From Acetobacterium tundrae (GTDB taxonomy: Bacteria > Bacillota > Clostridia > Eubacteriales > Eubacteriaceae): DNA of 64,000 bases. Below the pieces are notes generated by a model, which saw only the letters and a list, made by a program, of their open reading frames with translations, did no database searches and was not told the DNA's origin. Within the stretch, counting starts at the first letter, position 1. Each line of letters starts with the position of its first letter. Positions 28,921 to 39,564 of the stretch are shown here, in pieces. Made by a program: the position numbers and the translations under genes. The stretch spans positions 1 through 64,000 of the forward strand of contig NZ_RXYB01000014.1 in assembly GCF_008086615.1 (NCBI RefSeq), given 5' to 3'.

Positions 28921-30663
28921 TTAAATCATTTGGACTCTTCCCTGGTAAATAATTCCACGTTTTGGATCAAGGGAAATCAACTTGCCATGCTCGATAATTT
29001 TCAATGCATTTGAAACATTAACAATGACCGGAATGTCATAATGAAGTCCGGCAATTGCACCTTCTGAACTTAGTCCGCCTTCTTCGGTAATAATCGCTGA
29101 AGCCATATGAAGAATATGACTGATCTCTGGTATCAAAGATTTTACAACGAGAATATCACCTTCAATAAAATCGTCAGTATTGACTGCTGTTATAATTTTA
29201 GCATAACCAGTAACCGGTTTTTTTCCGATGCCAACGCCAGTGATGATTGCATTACCAACGGTATGAACTTTTATGATATTGGTATTTCCCTGAACGCCCA
29301 GTGGTACTCCGGCCGCAACAATTGCTATATCTCCAAATTTTACATACCCCTGCTCAACAGCCTTTTCAACAGCATCCATGATCATGCTGTCGGTATCTCC
29401 AAACTCGGGTGTATAAATACAATCAACGCCCCAAACCAACGCCAGACGTCGAACCGTCGTCACCTTATCTGTCACTGCCAGGATCTGGCAATCCGGACGA
29501 TATTTTGAAATCATTCGCGCTGTATGGCCAGATGATGTTGCCGCAATAATGGATTGCGCATTGAGCTGATCGGCAATTTGGCAAGCCCCTTCGCTCACTG
29601 CATTGGTGGTGGTCAGTTCTCCGTGTTCCGGTTTTTGCCGCCTGGCATATTCTTCGGAATTTTCGCTTTTAACGACAATATTGCACATTGTTTTTACTGA
29701 TTCTATGGGGTAAGATCCCGCCGCCGTTTCACCCGAAAGCATAACCGCATCGGTTCCATCAAACACTGCGTTTGCGACATCCCCAACTTCTGCCCGAGTC
29801 GGTCTGGGATTACGCATCATCGAATCCAGCATCTGGGTCGCTGTTATCACCGGTTTCCCAACCAGATTACATTTCCTGATAATACTTTTCTGTACCAATG
29901 GCACTTCTTCCGCCGGTATTTCAACCCCCAGATCTCCTCGGGCAACCATTATTCCATCTGAAACATTAAGAATCTGGTCAATTTTTTTGACTCCTTCTCG
30001 ATTTTCTATCTTCGATATAATATTAATACCACCACCGCCGTTTTGTTCCAACACTCTTCTGATTTCTAAAACATCTTTCGGTTTTCTAACAAATGAAGCG
30101 GCAACAAAATCCACTTTTTGTTTGATTCCAAAAATAATATCTTCTTCATCTTTTTTAGTCAAAGCTGGCAATTCGATGTTTACCGCAGGAAGATTGATAC
30201 TTTTTTTATTACCTAAGGTTCCTCCATTTAATATTCGACAATTAATTTCAGTTCCCTGTACTTTTTCTACTTCAAGCTGAATCAACCCGTCATCAATGAG
30301 AATTCTACTTCCCACTGATACTTCGCTGGGAAGATTGTCATAAGAAATACTGAATCGCTTTTCATCTCCCAAAATATTTTCGGTCGTTAAAACGACCATT
30401 TTATCAGCTACCAGGTCAACTTTTCCTTTAAGTAATTCCCCTGTTCTTATTTCCGGTCCTTTTGTATCCAACATAATTGCTACCGGTATTCCCAGTTCTT
30501 TGCGGAGCTCTTTAATTCGCTGAATTCTTGCCGAATGTTCCTCATGAGAACCATGAGAGAAATTTAAGCGGGCGACATTCATTCCATTTAGGATCAGCGC
30601 TCTTAATATTTCCTTTGTATCTGACGCTGGACCCAAAGTACATACAATCTTGGTTCTTTTCAT
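28921..30663 (-). CDS. pyk: Pyruvate kinase with C-terminal PEP-utiliser-like domain
   Basis: Last step of glycolysis, PEP + ADP to pyruvate + ATP; 580 residues. The catalytic barrel shows MLDTKGPEIRTG, the active-site MVARGDLGVEIP and MLDSMMRNPRPTRAEV. After the allosteric domain (about 350-470) an extra domain of about 105 residues follows, as in Bacillus enzymes. There the usual GGLTSHAA-type motif reads GGLSSEGAIAG, so the histidine position is lost. It is the third gene of dnaE-pfkA-pyk. Confidence 0.97.
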   Translation of the reverse strand: MKRTKIVCTLGPASDTKEILRALILNGMNVARLNFSHGSHEEHSARIQRIKELRKELGIPVAIMLDTKGPEIRTGELLKGKVDLVADKMVVLTTENILGDEKRFSISYDNLPSEVSVGSRILIDDGLIQLEVEKVQGTEINCRILNGGTLGNKKSINLPAVNIELPALTKKDEEDIIFGIKQKVDFVAASFVRKPKDVLEIRRVLEQNGGGGINIISKIENREGVKKIDQILNVSDGIMVARGDLGVEIPAEEVPLVQKSIIRKCNLVGKPVITATQMLDSMMRNPRPTRAEVGDVANAVFDGTDAVMLSGETAAGSYPIESVKTMCNIVVKSENSEEYARRQKPEHGELTTTNAVSEGACQIADQLNAQSIIAATSSGHTARMISKYRPDCQILAVTDKVTTVRRLALVWGVDCIYTPEFGDTDSMIMDAVEKAVEQGYVKFGDIAIVAAGVPLGVQGNTNIIKVHTVGNAIITGVGIGKKPVTGYAKIITAVNTDDFIEGDILVVKSLIPEISHILHMASAIITEEGGLSSEGAIAGLHYDIPVIVNVSNALKIIEHGKLISLDPKRGIIYQGRVQMI

Positions 30664-30700
30664 TTTTTTACCTTCTTTCTACTACAAGACTTTTTTTTAA

Positions 30701-31657
30701 TCATATGGATAATACCGATGCCATATCATAAATATCCTGTCGGAATATTTTTGGCATTTTAAGTGCTTCATCAATGGGAATGCCCAAATAAGATCCACAA
30801 CGTTCAACAATAATACATCCTGTTTCTTTTTTTATGATACTCAACACGGCATTATAACCCATAAAACTTGCTAAAATCCGATCCGCATTTGATGGCGAAC
30901 CACCTCTTTGAATATAGCCTAAATTCGTTCCTCTTGTCGTTACTTGAGTGCGTTCTTCTATCTTTACGCAATAATCTCGGTAATTTCCACAACCTTCAGC
31001 CAACATCACGATACTGTGAAGCTTGCCACGGTCTTTTCCCTGGAGAAGTCTCTCGCAGATAGCATCCAGATCTGTTTCAACTTCTGGCAGAATTAATGCT
31101 TCAGCACCTCCGGAAAGTCCAGCATAAAGTGCTATATCCCCGCATTTTCTCCCCATAACCTGAACAACATTGATGCGATTGTGTGAATAGGTGGTATCTC
31201 TTATTTTACTGATCGCATCCAAAGCAGTGGTAACCGCTGTATCAAATCCAATAGTATTATCACTGCAGCCTAAATCATTATCAATCGTACCGGGAACTCC
31301 CATTACCTTGACTCCGAGTTTTTGAAGTGCCAGGGCGCCGTTCATACTCCCATCACCGCCAATAATAATGAGATGTTCAATGCCGTATTCTTCAAGAACT
31401 GCAGCACCTTTTTTAACTCCAGCATCGGTGGCAAAAAAATCACTTCTTGATGTTCTGAGAATTGTTCCTCCCCGTTGAAGAATATCAGCGACTGAGTAAA
31501 CACTGAGCGGGGTGATATCCTCTTCTAATAAGCCTGCAAAACCCCGGTTAATTCCATAAACTTCAATTTTATTATAAATCGCCGTCCGGACAATGGCTCG
31601 GATGGTTGCATTCATTCCTGGGGCATCGCCCCCGCTGGTTAATAATCCAATTCGCAT
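30701..31657 (-). CDS. pfkA: ATP-dependent 6-phosphofructokinase
   Basis: Phosphorylates fructose 6-phosphate; 318 residues. The ATP site has GGDAPGMNATIRA and GGDGSMNGA; the Gly of GGDGS (not GGDD) indicates ATP rather than pyrophosphate as donor. The catalytic loop is PGTIDNDLGCSDNTIGFDTA. It starts one base after the dnaE stop and lies 37 bases before pyk, so the three form an operon. Confidence 0.97.
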   Translation of the reverse strand: MRIGLLTSGGDAPGMNATIRAIVRTAIYNKIEVYGINRGFAGLLEEDITPLSVYSVADILQRGGTILRTSRSDFFATDAGVKKGAAVLEEYGIEHLIIIGGDGSMNGALALQKLGVKVMGVPGTIDNDLGCSDNTIGFDTAVTTALDAISKIRDTTYSHNRINVVQVMGRKCGDIALYAGLSGGAEALILPEVETDLDAICERLLQGKDRGKLHSIVMLAEGCGNYRDYCVKIEERTQVTTRGTNLGYIQRGGSPSNADRILASFMGYNAVLSIIKKETGCIIVERCGSYLGIPIDEALKMPKIFRQDIYDMASVLSI

Positions 31658-31658
31658 T

Positions 31659-34600
31659 TTATTTTACCTCCACGTTTTGATTTCCTAAAATATGAGTTAA
31701 TTCACTGATTAGTGCCTCTCCCGGGGTCACCCATAAGTTTCTATTGGCTCCGAAATTCTTATGATCATTTCTTAAATACAACACAACCGGTACCGGTCCC
31801 GGATACTTTATTAGAACTGATTTTACTGTTTTTATCAAGGACTTCTCTGTTAAATCATCGAAACTTAATACCAGTTTCTTTTGAAGCTGGGTTCCATTTG
31901 TCGTTTCGTAGGGAGCCGAAAGTTCTTCGACTTGAAGAGTTTTCAATTGCTTCGAAGGTTGTCCTATTGGACATATTTGCGAGGCAATCACTGATGTTTG
32001 CGCTTCTTCGTTATAATTTATTCGCCCTTTAATCACAATTGGCTGGTCCTGTTTTAAGTAATGTCGGTATTCATCATAGGTTCGGGGGAAAACAACCACT
32101 TCAATCCTTCCATACAAATCCTCAATGGTTAGGAAGCACATCATTTGACCCTTTTTTGTCATCATGGTTTTCAATTCAGCAATTAATCCGCCTACACTGA
32201 CCTGTTGTCCATCCCTTATGCCGGCATCTTTTAAATCTTGATAACTATCGACCATATTAGAAAAAAGCGTCACTGTTTTTTTTAATATTTCTTCATACTT
32301 TTCAAGCGGATGTCCGGTAACATACAAGCCTAAAACTTCTTTTTCCAATACCAACCGCTCTTCCTTCGAAAAAGGTTCCTTTTGCGGGAAATGCTCTTCT
32401 TTTAATATCAGCATCGTTCCTGAATCTCCCAAATTTGCCATATCCAACAGTGATATCTGACCTGAGAGCCGATCTTTTTTTTCTCTTTGAACCTGATCCA
32501 CAATTAATTCCGCAATGGCCAGCATCTGGGCCCGATTGCTTCCGATCGAATCAAAAGCGCCGCCCTTGATAAGACTTTCAATACTGCGTTTGTTCAAAGA
32601 TTTCAGGTCGACCCGTTCGCAAAAATCCCTCAGGCTTTGAAAATCGCCGTTCTTTTTGCGAGCCTCAATGATTGCCGCGATGGCATTTTTGCCAAGTCCT
32701 TTTACCGCCCCCAGCCCAAAGCAAATTGAATTTTCCGAAACACTGAATTTCTCATAACTGGCATTAATATTGGGCGGCAATACCTCAATTCCAATTTTAC
32801 GACAGTCTTCAATATATTTGGCGACTTTTTTCTCATCATCCATGATGCTTGACATTAACGCTGCCATAAACGCGGTGGGATAAAAATATTTGAGCCATGC
32901 CGTTTGATAGGAAATGACTGCATAAGCGGCAGCATGGGATTTGTTAAATGCATATTTAGCAAAATCCTTCATCTCTACAAATATTTTTATCGCGATTTTT
33001 TCCGGAACCCCGCGGCGAACCGCTCCATCAACGACGATTTTTCCATTTTCATTCACTTCTCCATGAATAAAAACCTGGCCTTCGGCTTCCATCACATCCC
33101 CTTTTTTCTTGGACATGGCGCGGCGGACCAAGTCGCTTCGCCCCATCGAAAAACCGGCTACATCCCTGAATATCTGCATCACCTGTTCCTGATAAACCAT
33201 ACAGCCATAAGTGACATTGAGAATGGGTTCCAGAATCGGATGATCGTACGAAATACAGTTCGGATTTTTTTTGTTTTCAATATAGCGTGGTATTTGATCC
33301 ATCGGACCGGGGCGATACAGCGATATTCCAGCAATGATATCCTCAAAATTACTCGGCTGGAGTTCTTTCATAAACTGCTGCATGCCACGGCTTTCCAACT
33401 GAAATACGCCCAAGGTATCGCCTTTTGAAAGCATCTCATAGACTTTGGCATCATCCATTTCCAAAGCTTCCAGATCCGGGCACGGCCTGCCGGAAAGGGC
33501 AATGTTTTCCAGGGCATCGCGAATAACTGTTAATGTTCGCAAACCCAGAAAGTCCATTTTCAGCAGTCCCAAATCTTCCAACAGACCCATCGGGAATTGG
33601 GTCGTAATCGCATCGTTATTTCGATAAAGGGGAATATATTCCACCAGCGGCTTGTCTGATATGACAACTCCGGCCGCATGAGTCGAAGCATGACGCGATA
33701 ATCCTTCAATGGATTGAGCTGTTCTGATCAACTTGGCAACATCTTCATCCGCTGCTTCCATCTTTCTCAACTCGGGATTCTCTTCCAGTGCCTCTTTAAT
33801 GGTTACATTGGCCCCTTGGTGAATCGGTATCTCCTTGGCGACCCGATCGACTGCATTATAGGGCATATCCAAGGCTCTTCCAACATCCCGTAAAGCCCCT
33901 CGGGCCGCCATGGTTCCAAAGGTAATAATTTGGGCAACCCGGTCTTCACCGTACTTATGAACCACGTAATCAATGACTTCCTGACGGCGTTCGTAACAAA
34001 AATCAACGTCGATATCTGGCATGGTGACCCGCTCAGGATTTAAGAATCGTTCAAACAGCAATTGATACTTAATCGGATCGATGGTGGTAATCCCTAAACA
34101 GTATGCGACAACGCTTCCGGCCGCACTCCCGCGCCCCGGACCGACCATAATTTGATGATCTTTTGCATACTTGATAAAATCCCATACAATTAAAAAGTAA
34201 TCGTCAAAGCCCATTGTATGGATGGTGTCCAGCTCATATTCCAACCGATCATCCAATTCCGATGAAGCATTCTGATATTTCTTTTGCATTCCCTGGATAC
34301 ACAACTTTTTAAGGTAATCTTTTGCATTTTCATTTGCCGGCAGTTCAAATTTGGGCAAATGCGTTTCTTCCAAATCAAATGTTACTTGACACCTTTTAGC
34401 GATTCGATTGGAATTCTCAATCGCTTCCGGCACATCTGAAAATAGTTTGGACATTTCCTCAGGACTTTTTAAATAAAACTCATTATTGGGAAAACGCATC
34501 CGTTTTTCTTCCTGAACGGTGGCCGCTGTTTGGATACATAAAAGAACATCATGATTCTCGCTGTCTTCCTTGTTAATGTAATGAACATCGTTTGTCGCTA

Positions 34601-35228
34601 CCAACGGTATCTCATACTTTTTGGAGAATTCCAGCATCCGTTCATTTACCAATGCTTCTTCTCTTAAACGATGATCTTGTATTTCTAAAAAGAAATGATC
34701 TTTCCCAAATATATTCTGATATAACAAGCACCGTTGAACGGCTCCGTCGACATCATTATTTAAAATCATTTGGGGAATTTCTCCTCCTATACAAGCAGAC
34801 AGGCAAATAAGACCTTCACTGTTTTCCTTTAAATAATTGTGATCTATCCGGGGTTTGTAATAAAATCCATCAATAAAACCTTTTGAAACTATTCTCATAA
34901 GGTTTTTATACCCCTTGTTGTTTTCAGCTAACAGAATAAGATGGAAACGTTCCTTATCCAATTGTGGTTCTTTTTGTTCTAACCCTCGGGGTGAAACATA
35001 AACTTCACAACCGATGACCGGATGTATTTTTTCTTTTTGACAGGCTTTATAAAAATCAATCGCACCAAAAAGAACGCCATGATCCGTCAGTGCCACACTG
35101 TCCATCCCTTTTTCTGCTGCTGCTTTCACCAGGGCGTTGATTCGGCAAAATCCATCTAACAAACTGAATTCGCTATGCACATGAAGATGCGTAAAATTTT
35201 TTTCCATATTTTCCATATTAGTTACCAT
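31659..35228 (-). CDS. dnaE: DNA polymerase III alpha subunit
   Basis: Replicative polymerase subunit of the DnaE type, 1189 residues. It starts with the PHP domain (HLHVHSEFSLLDG), then the C-family polymerase core with GPGRGSAAGSVVAYCLGI and the catalytic aspartates in PDIDVDFCYERR, helix-hairpin-helix region near 850-900, and an OB fold near 1010-1080 (VGGLIAELKTMMTKKGQMM). No clear binding site marks the first ATG; ATGs at 35216 or 35207 are alternatives. Confidence 0.97.
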   Translation of the reverse strand: MVTNMENMEKNFTHLHVHSEFSLLDGFCRINALVKAAAEKGMDSVALTDHGVLFGAIDFYKACQKEKIHPVIGCEVYVSPRGLEQKEPQLDKERFHLILLAENNKGYKNLMRIVSKGFIDGFYYKPRIDHNYLKENSEGLICLSACIGGEIPQMILNNDVDGAVQRCLLYQNIFGKDHFFLEIQDHRLREEALVNERMLEFSKKYEIPLVATNDVHYINKEDSENHDVLLCIQTAATVQEEKRMRFPNNEFYLKSPEEMSKLFSDVPEAIENSNRIAKRCQVTFDLEETHLPKFELPANENAKDYLKKLCIQGMQKKYQNASSELDDRLEYELDTIHTMGFDDYFLIVWDFIKYAKDHQIMVGPGRGSAAGSVVAYCLGITTIDPIKYQLLFERFLNPERVTMPDIDVDFCYERRQEVIDYVVHKYGEDRVAQIITFGTMAARGALRDVGRALDMPYNAVDRVAKEIPIHQGANVTIKEALEENPELRKMEAADEDVAKLIRTAQSIEGLSRHASTHAAGVVISDKPLVEYIPLYRNNDAITTQFPMGLLEDLGLLKMDFLGLRTLTVIRDALENIALSGRPCPDLEALEMDDAKVYEMLSKGDTLGVFQLESRGMQQFMKELQPSNFEDIIAGISLYRPGPMDQIPRYIENKKNPNCISYDHPILEPILNVTYGCMVYQEQVMQIFRDVAGFSMGRSDLVRRAMSKKKGDVMEAEGQVFIHGEVNENGKIVVDGAVRRGVPEKIAIKIFVEMKDFAKYAFNKSHAAAYAVISYQTAWLKYFYPTAFMAALMSSIMDDEKKVAKYIEDCRKIGIEVLPPNINASYEKFSVSENSICFGLGAVKGLGKNAIAAIIEARKKNGDFQSLRDFCERVDLKSLNKRSIESLIKGGAFDSIGSNRAQMLAIAELIVDQVQREKKDRLSGQISLLDMANLGDSGTMLILKEEHFPQKEPFSKEERLVLEKEVLGLYVTGHPLEKYEEILKKTVTLFSNMVDSYQDLKDAGIRDGQQVSVGGLIAELKTMMTKKGQMMCFLTIEDLYGRIEVVVFPRTYDEYRHYLKQDQPIVIKGRINYNEEAQTSVIASQICPIGQPSKQLKTLQVEELSAPYETTNGTQLQKKLVLSFDDLTEKSLIKTVKSVLIKYPGPVPVVLYLRNDHKNFGANRNLWVTPGEALISELTHILGNQNVEVK

Positions 35229-35404
35229 TTTTCATTCTTAGATTTATACTTTTTCAAATTTTTCCGATTTTTTATACCAAATATTATACCATACTTTTCG
35301 AAAAATAAATAGCTGCTTGTCCCAGCCGGTTATTATTGATCCCACTAAATCATTACTTTTTAAAACGCGTAAGCCTAAAAATTCAGATCTACCGACAATC
35401 TTAA

Positions 35405-35458
35405 ATGTTAATTAATTACCCTTAAAATGAGTTGAACAGCCTTTATGTTAATTAATTA
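35405..35458. repeat. Paired direct repeats upstream of the glpK promoter
   Basis: ATGTTAATTAATTA occurs at 35405-35418 and again at 35445-35458, exactly 40 bases apart, close to four helical turns. Each contains the palindrome TTAATTAA. They lie just upstream of the glpK -35 in the dnaE-glpK gap and could bind a regulator or bend DNA. Confidence 0.6.
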
Positions 35459-35482
35459 ACGTTCTTTTTTTATCAGTAACCC

Positions 35483-35511
35483 TTTACATCATTTCTAAAT
35501 TGTGTTATTAT
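35483..35511 (+). promoter_or_regulatory. glpK promoter
   Basis: TTTACA (35483-35488) and TATTAT (35506-35511) with a 17-base spacer. The predicted start near 35518 leaves a leader of about 215 bases before glpK, which contains a terminator. Confidence 0.75.
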
Positions 35512-35577
35512 GACGAAATAAAGCAATTTAATAATTTCACAAAAAGATAAACTAATTTCATATTTGGCAGGAGTTAT

Positions 35578-35655
35578 GGAGGGCCGTACTTTCGTTTTTA
35601 CATTAAGAGAATATGTAAATTTGTTAGTATGTGCTCTTTTTGTTTTTTTTCGTAA
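35578..35655 (+). promoter_or_regulatory. glpK leader with terminator and alternative hairpin, probable GlpP antitermination site
   Basis: GGAGGGCC at 35578-35585 is followed by GAGAATATG (35607-35615) pairing with TATGTGCTC (35628-35636) and then TTTTTGTTTTTTTT, an intrinsic terminator with one mismatch. TTTACAT (35597-35603) can instead pair with ATGTAAA (35613-35619), which would break the terminator. GlpP-type antiterminators act on such leaders, and a glpP gene lies directly downstream of glpK. The use of the alternative fold is inferred. Confidence 0.65.
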
Positions 35656-35722
35656 TTTTTCGGTTTTTTTCTTTAGATTTTATTATGTTTTTACATAATT
35701 AAATAAATAATAAAATAAATAG

Positions 35723-37225
<1,503 letters not shown>

Positions 37226-37258
37226 TTCTTTTCTGACCAGGCAAACTCTGTTGATGGT

Positions 37259-37300
37259 GTTGGGGTGTTTTCATCGCACCCCAACAATTTTAGATTTTTC
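37259..37300 (+). terminator. glpK terminator
   Basis: GTTGGGGTG (37259-37267) pairs with CACCCCAAC (37277-37285), followed by AATTTTAGATTTTTC. Confidence 0.85.
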
Positions 37301-37326
37301 TCTTTCCAAATTAAGCGGTTGTGTTA

Positions 37327-37332
37327 TATAAT
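37327..37332 (+). promoter_or_regulatory. Probable -10 of glpP
   Basis: TATAAT lies 36 bases before the glpP start. Only a weak TTTCCA stands at 18 bases upstream, so this is a tentative promoter. Confidence 0.4.
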
Positions 37333-37367
37333 GAATTTGTAAAATACAATCCATAGGGAGGAGAGTT

Positions 37368-37985
37368 ATGGCTACGAGAAAATGTCTGCTGATGTTTCAG
37401 GACAATCCGATCATTGCTGCGGTTCGTAATCCCAAGGATATTTATGATGCGATTCATTCTCAGTCGCAAATCATATTTTTACTGACCGGAAATGTATTTA
37501 ATCTAAAAAAATTAGTGGAGCTTTGTATTAAAGCTGATAAGTATGTTTTTATTCATTTGGATCTGATTAAAGGTTACTCCCAGGATAATTATTTCATTAA
37601 ATATCTTAAAGATGAGATTAATCCCACCGGAATCATTACGACAAAAAATAACATTATCACCCGTGCTAAGCAGGAAAATCTGATGACAATCCAACGCTTA
37701 TTTTTATTGGATTCTTCCGCCATGGATATTTCCATTGAGTCAGCTAAAAAAATCAAGCCTGATGCAGTTGAAATTCTTCCAGGTTTAGTCCCAAAGCTCA
37801 TTAAAAGCGTTAAAAAAGAAATTAATATCCCCATTGTCACTGGGGGGTTCATTGAGACAGAAGAAGAAGTTCGTTCTTGTCTTGCTGCTGGTGCACTATC
37901 AGTCAGCACATCCCATAAACCATTGTGGGATAAAATAAAGCTTATTCGAGAAGAGCAACAATCATTATTGCAAACTATAAGCTAA
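37368..37985 (+). CDS. glpP: Glycerol-3-phosphate-responsive antiterminator, GlpP family
   Basis: RNA-binding regulator of 205 residues. The fold is a TIM-barrel-like chain: DNPIIAAVRNPKDIYDA at the start, IFLLTGNVFNLKKLVELC, FIHLDLIKGYSQD, PTGIITTKNNIITRA and PDAVEILPGLVPK match the GlpP family. With glycerol 3-phosphate bound it prevents termination in leaders of glp genes. GGGAGGAG precedes its ATG. Candidate targets are the leaders before glpK and before the next gene. Confidence 0.94.
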   Translation: MATRKCLLMFQDNPIIAAVRNPKDIYDAIHSQSQIIFLLTGNVFNLKKLVELCIKADKYVFIHLDLIKGYSQDNYFIKYLKDEINPTGIITTKNNIITRAKQENLMTIQRLFLLDSSAMDISIESAKKIKPDAVEILPGLVPKLIKSVKKEINIPIVTGGFIETEEEVRSCLAAGALSVSTSHKPLWDKIKLIREEQQSLLQTIS

Positions 37986-38003
37986 AATTAAATACAAGGC
38001 AAC

Positions 38004-38064
38004 GGAGAGCCACACTGTTTTCTTAAATGATTCCTTCATTTGAGCAAATTGTGTGGTTTTTTAT
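38004..38064 (+). promoter_or_regulatory. Leader terminator before the glpA-like gene, probable GlpP target
   Basis: GGAGAGCC (38004-38011) leads into CCACACTGTTT (38010-38020) pairing with AAATTGTGTGG (38046-38056), followed by TTTTTTATT. The GGAG(A/G)GCC motif placed just before a terminator is shared with the glpK leader. It lies between glpP and the oxidoreductase genes, so it could also serve as the glpP terminator. Confidence 0.65.
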
Positions 38065-38092
38065 TATTATTAGTTCCAAGGAGGAATAAATT

Positions 38093-39562
38093 ATGTATGA
38101 TATCGCTATTATTGGAGCCGGCATTGCCGGATCCTACATTGCCCGAGAATTGTCTCGGTACAAATTAGATATTGTTTTGTTGGATGGAGAAAATGATGTG
38201 GGTAATCAAATTACAATGGCCAATTCTGCCATTGTCCATGCCGGCTTTGATGCCCCAGCCTATAAACTAAAGGGAAAATTCAATGCTGTGGGAAACATTA
38301 TGTATGGAAAAATTTGTGATGATCTGGATGTCCCCTTTAAACGTTGCGGATCATTGGTCGTCGCCCATGATGAATTTGAAATGGCAACCATCCACGATTT
38401 GTATAAAAACGGTTTGAAAAATGGTGTTCCCGGATTGAAAATTTTATTCAAAGAAGAAGTTCATGCCATGGAACCCAATCTCAGTGAGGATATCTGCGGA
38501 GCGCTTTATGCCCCGACTGCTGGAATTGTTTCACCTTTCGAACTCTGTGCCCATGTTGCTGAAAACGCGATTGACAACGGCGTTACCCTTAAACTCAATC
38601 ATATGGTAACGGCCATTAATAAAGTCGATGATTATTTTAATATCACTACCGCTGATGAAAATATCGATGCCAAATTAGTTATTAATGCTGCCGGTCTGTA
38701 TGCGGATGACGTTTATGAAATGGTTGGTGAACCCTATTTTAAACTTCTTGCCAGAAAAGGCAATTACTTTATTTTTGACAAAGAAGCGGGTTCTCTCGTG
38801 AACAGTGTCATCTTCCCTTGTCCATCAAAAAATGGTAAAGGTATTTTAGTTTCACCAACCGTACATGGCAACCTATTAATCGGTCCGGATGCTTCGCCAG
38901 TGGATAAAGGTGATGTCTCAACAACCGGTGAACAACTGGATTATATCAAAGCCAATGCTTTGAAAAATTGTCCTGCTCTGCCCTTTAAAAAAATCATTCG
39001 CTCATATGCGGGACTCCGAAATACGCCTGTTGCCGATACCTTTACCACCACCGACGGTGACTTCATCCTTGAAGAATCCCCGGTAAAAGGATTCATTAAC
39101 GTCGCTGGTTATGAATCCCCCGGATTAACATCGATTCCAGCTGTCGCTCATTATGTTGTTGAAGAAATTGTAAAACCATTAATTCCCAATATTGAAAGCA
39201 ACCCCAATTTTAATCCAAAGGTTCGTCCTCATCTTCGCTTTGAAGAGCTTTCTGACGAAGAACGGGCTGACATTATTAAGAAAGACCCCAAGTATGGTAA
39301 AGTCATCTGTCGTTGCGAAACGATTACCGAAGGTGAAATTCTTGATGTCATCCATCGGAATGCCGGTGCTCGAACAGTCAAATCCGTTAAAAAACGATGC
39401 CGTGCCGGAATGGGTCGTTGTCAAGGCGGCTTCTGCTCCCCGCGGGTCGTTGAAATTCTTGCCCGTGAACTCAACTGTTCGTTGGATGAAATTATGTATG
39501 ATCAACAAGACTCAACCTACATTCTTTCTGGACAAACAAAATCAGCTAAGGAGGAGGCATAA
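38093..39562 (+). CDS. FAD-dependent oxidoreductase with C-terminal BFD-like [2Fe-2S] domain, GlpA-like
   Basis: Probable glycerol-3-phosphate dehydrogenase subunit, 489 residues. The N-terminal Rossmann motif is IIGAGIAGSYIARELSRY, the DAO core runs to about residue 370, and the C-terminal segment has cysteines in ICRCETITEGEI and KRCRAGMGRCQGGFCSPR, the BFD-type iron-sulfur binding pattern. AAGGAGG precedes the start. Its position after glpK-glpP and before two genes resembling GlpB and a small iron-sulfur protein supports G3P oxidation, but other alpha-hydroxyacid substrates are possible. Confidence 0.85.
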   Translation: MYDIAIIGAGIAGSYIARELSRYKLDIVLLDGENDVGNQITMANSAIVHAGFDAPAYKLKGKFNAVGNIMYGKICDDLDVPFKRCGSLVVAHDEFEMATIHDLYKNGLKNGVPGLKILFKEEVHAMEPNLSEDICGALYAPTAGIVSPFELCAHVAENAIDNGVTLKLNHMVTAINKVDDYFNITTADENIDAKLVINAAGLYADDVYEMVGEPYFKLLARKGNYFIFDKEAGSLVNSVIFPCPSKNGKGILVSPTVHGNLLIGPDASPVDKGDVSTTGEQLDYIKANALKNCPALPFKKIIRSYAGLRNTPVADTFTTTDGDFILEESPVKGFINVAGYESPGLTSIPAVAHYVVEEIVKPLIPNIESNPNFNPKVRPHLRFEELSDEERADIIKKDPKYGKVICRCETITEGEILDVIHRNAGARTVKSVKKRCRAGMGRCQGGFCSPRVVEILARELNCSLDEIMYDQQDSTYILSGQTKSAKEEA

Positions 39563-39564
39563 TC

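Noticed and set aside
32904-33428. 174-codon open frame opposite dnaE
   Set aside because: Lies fully within dnaE on the other strand with no start signal; a chance frame.
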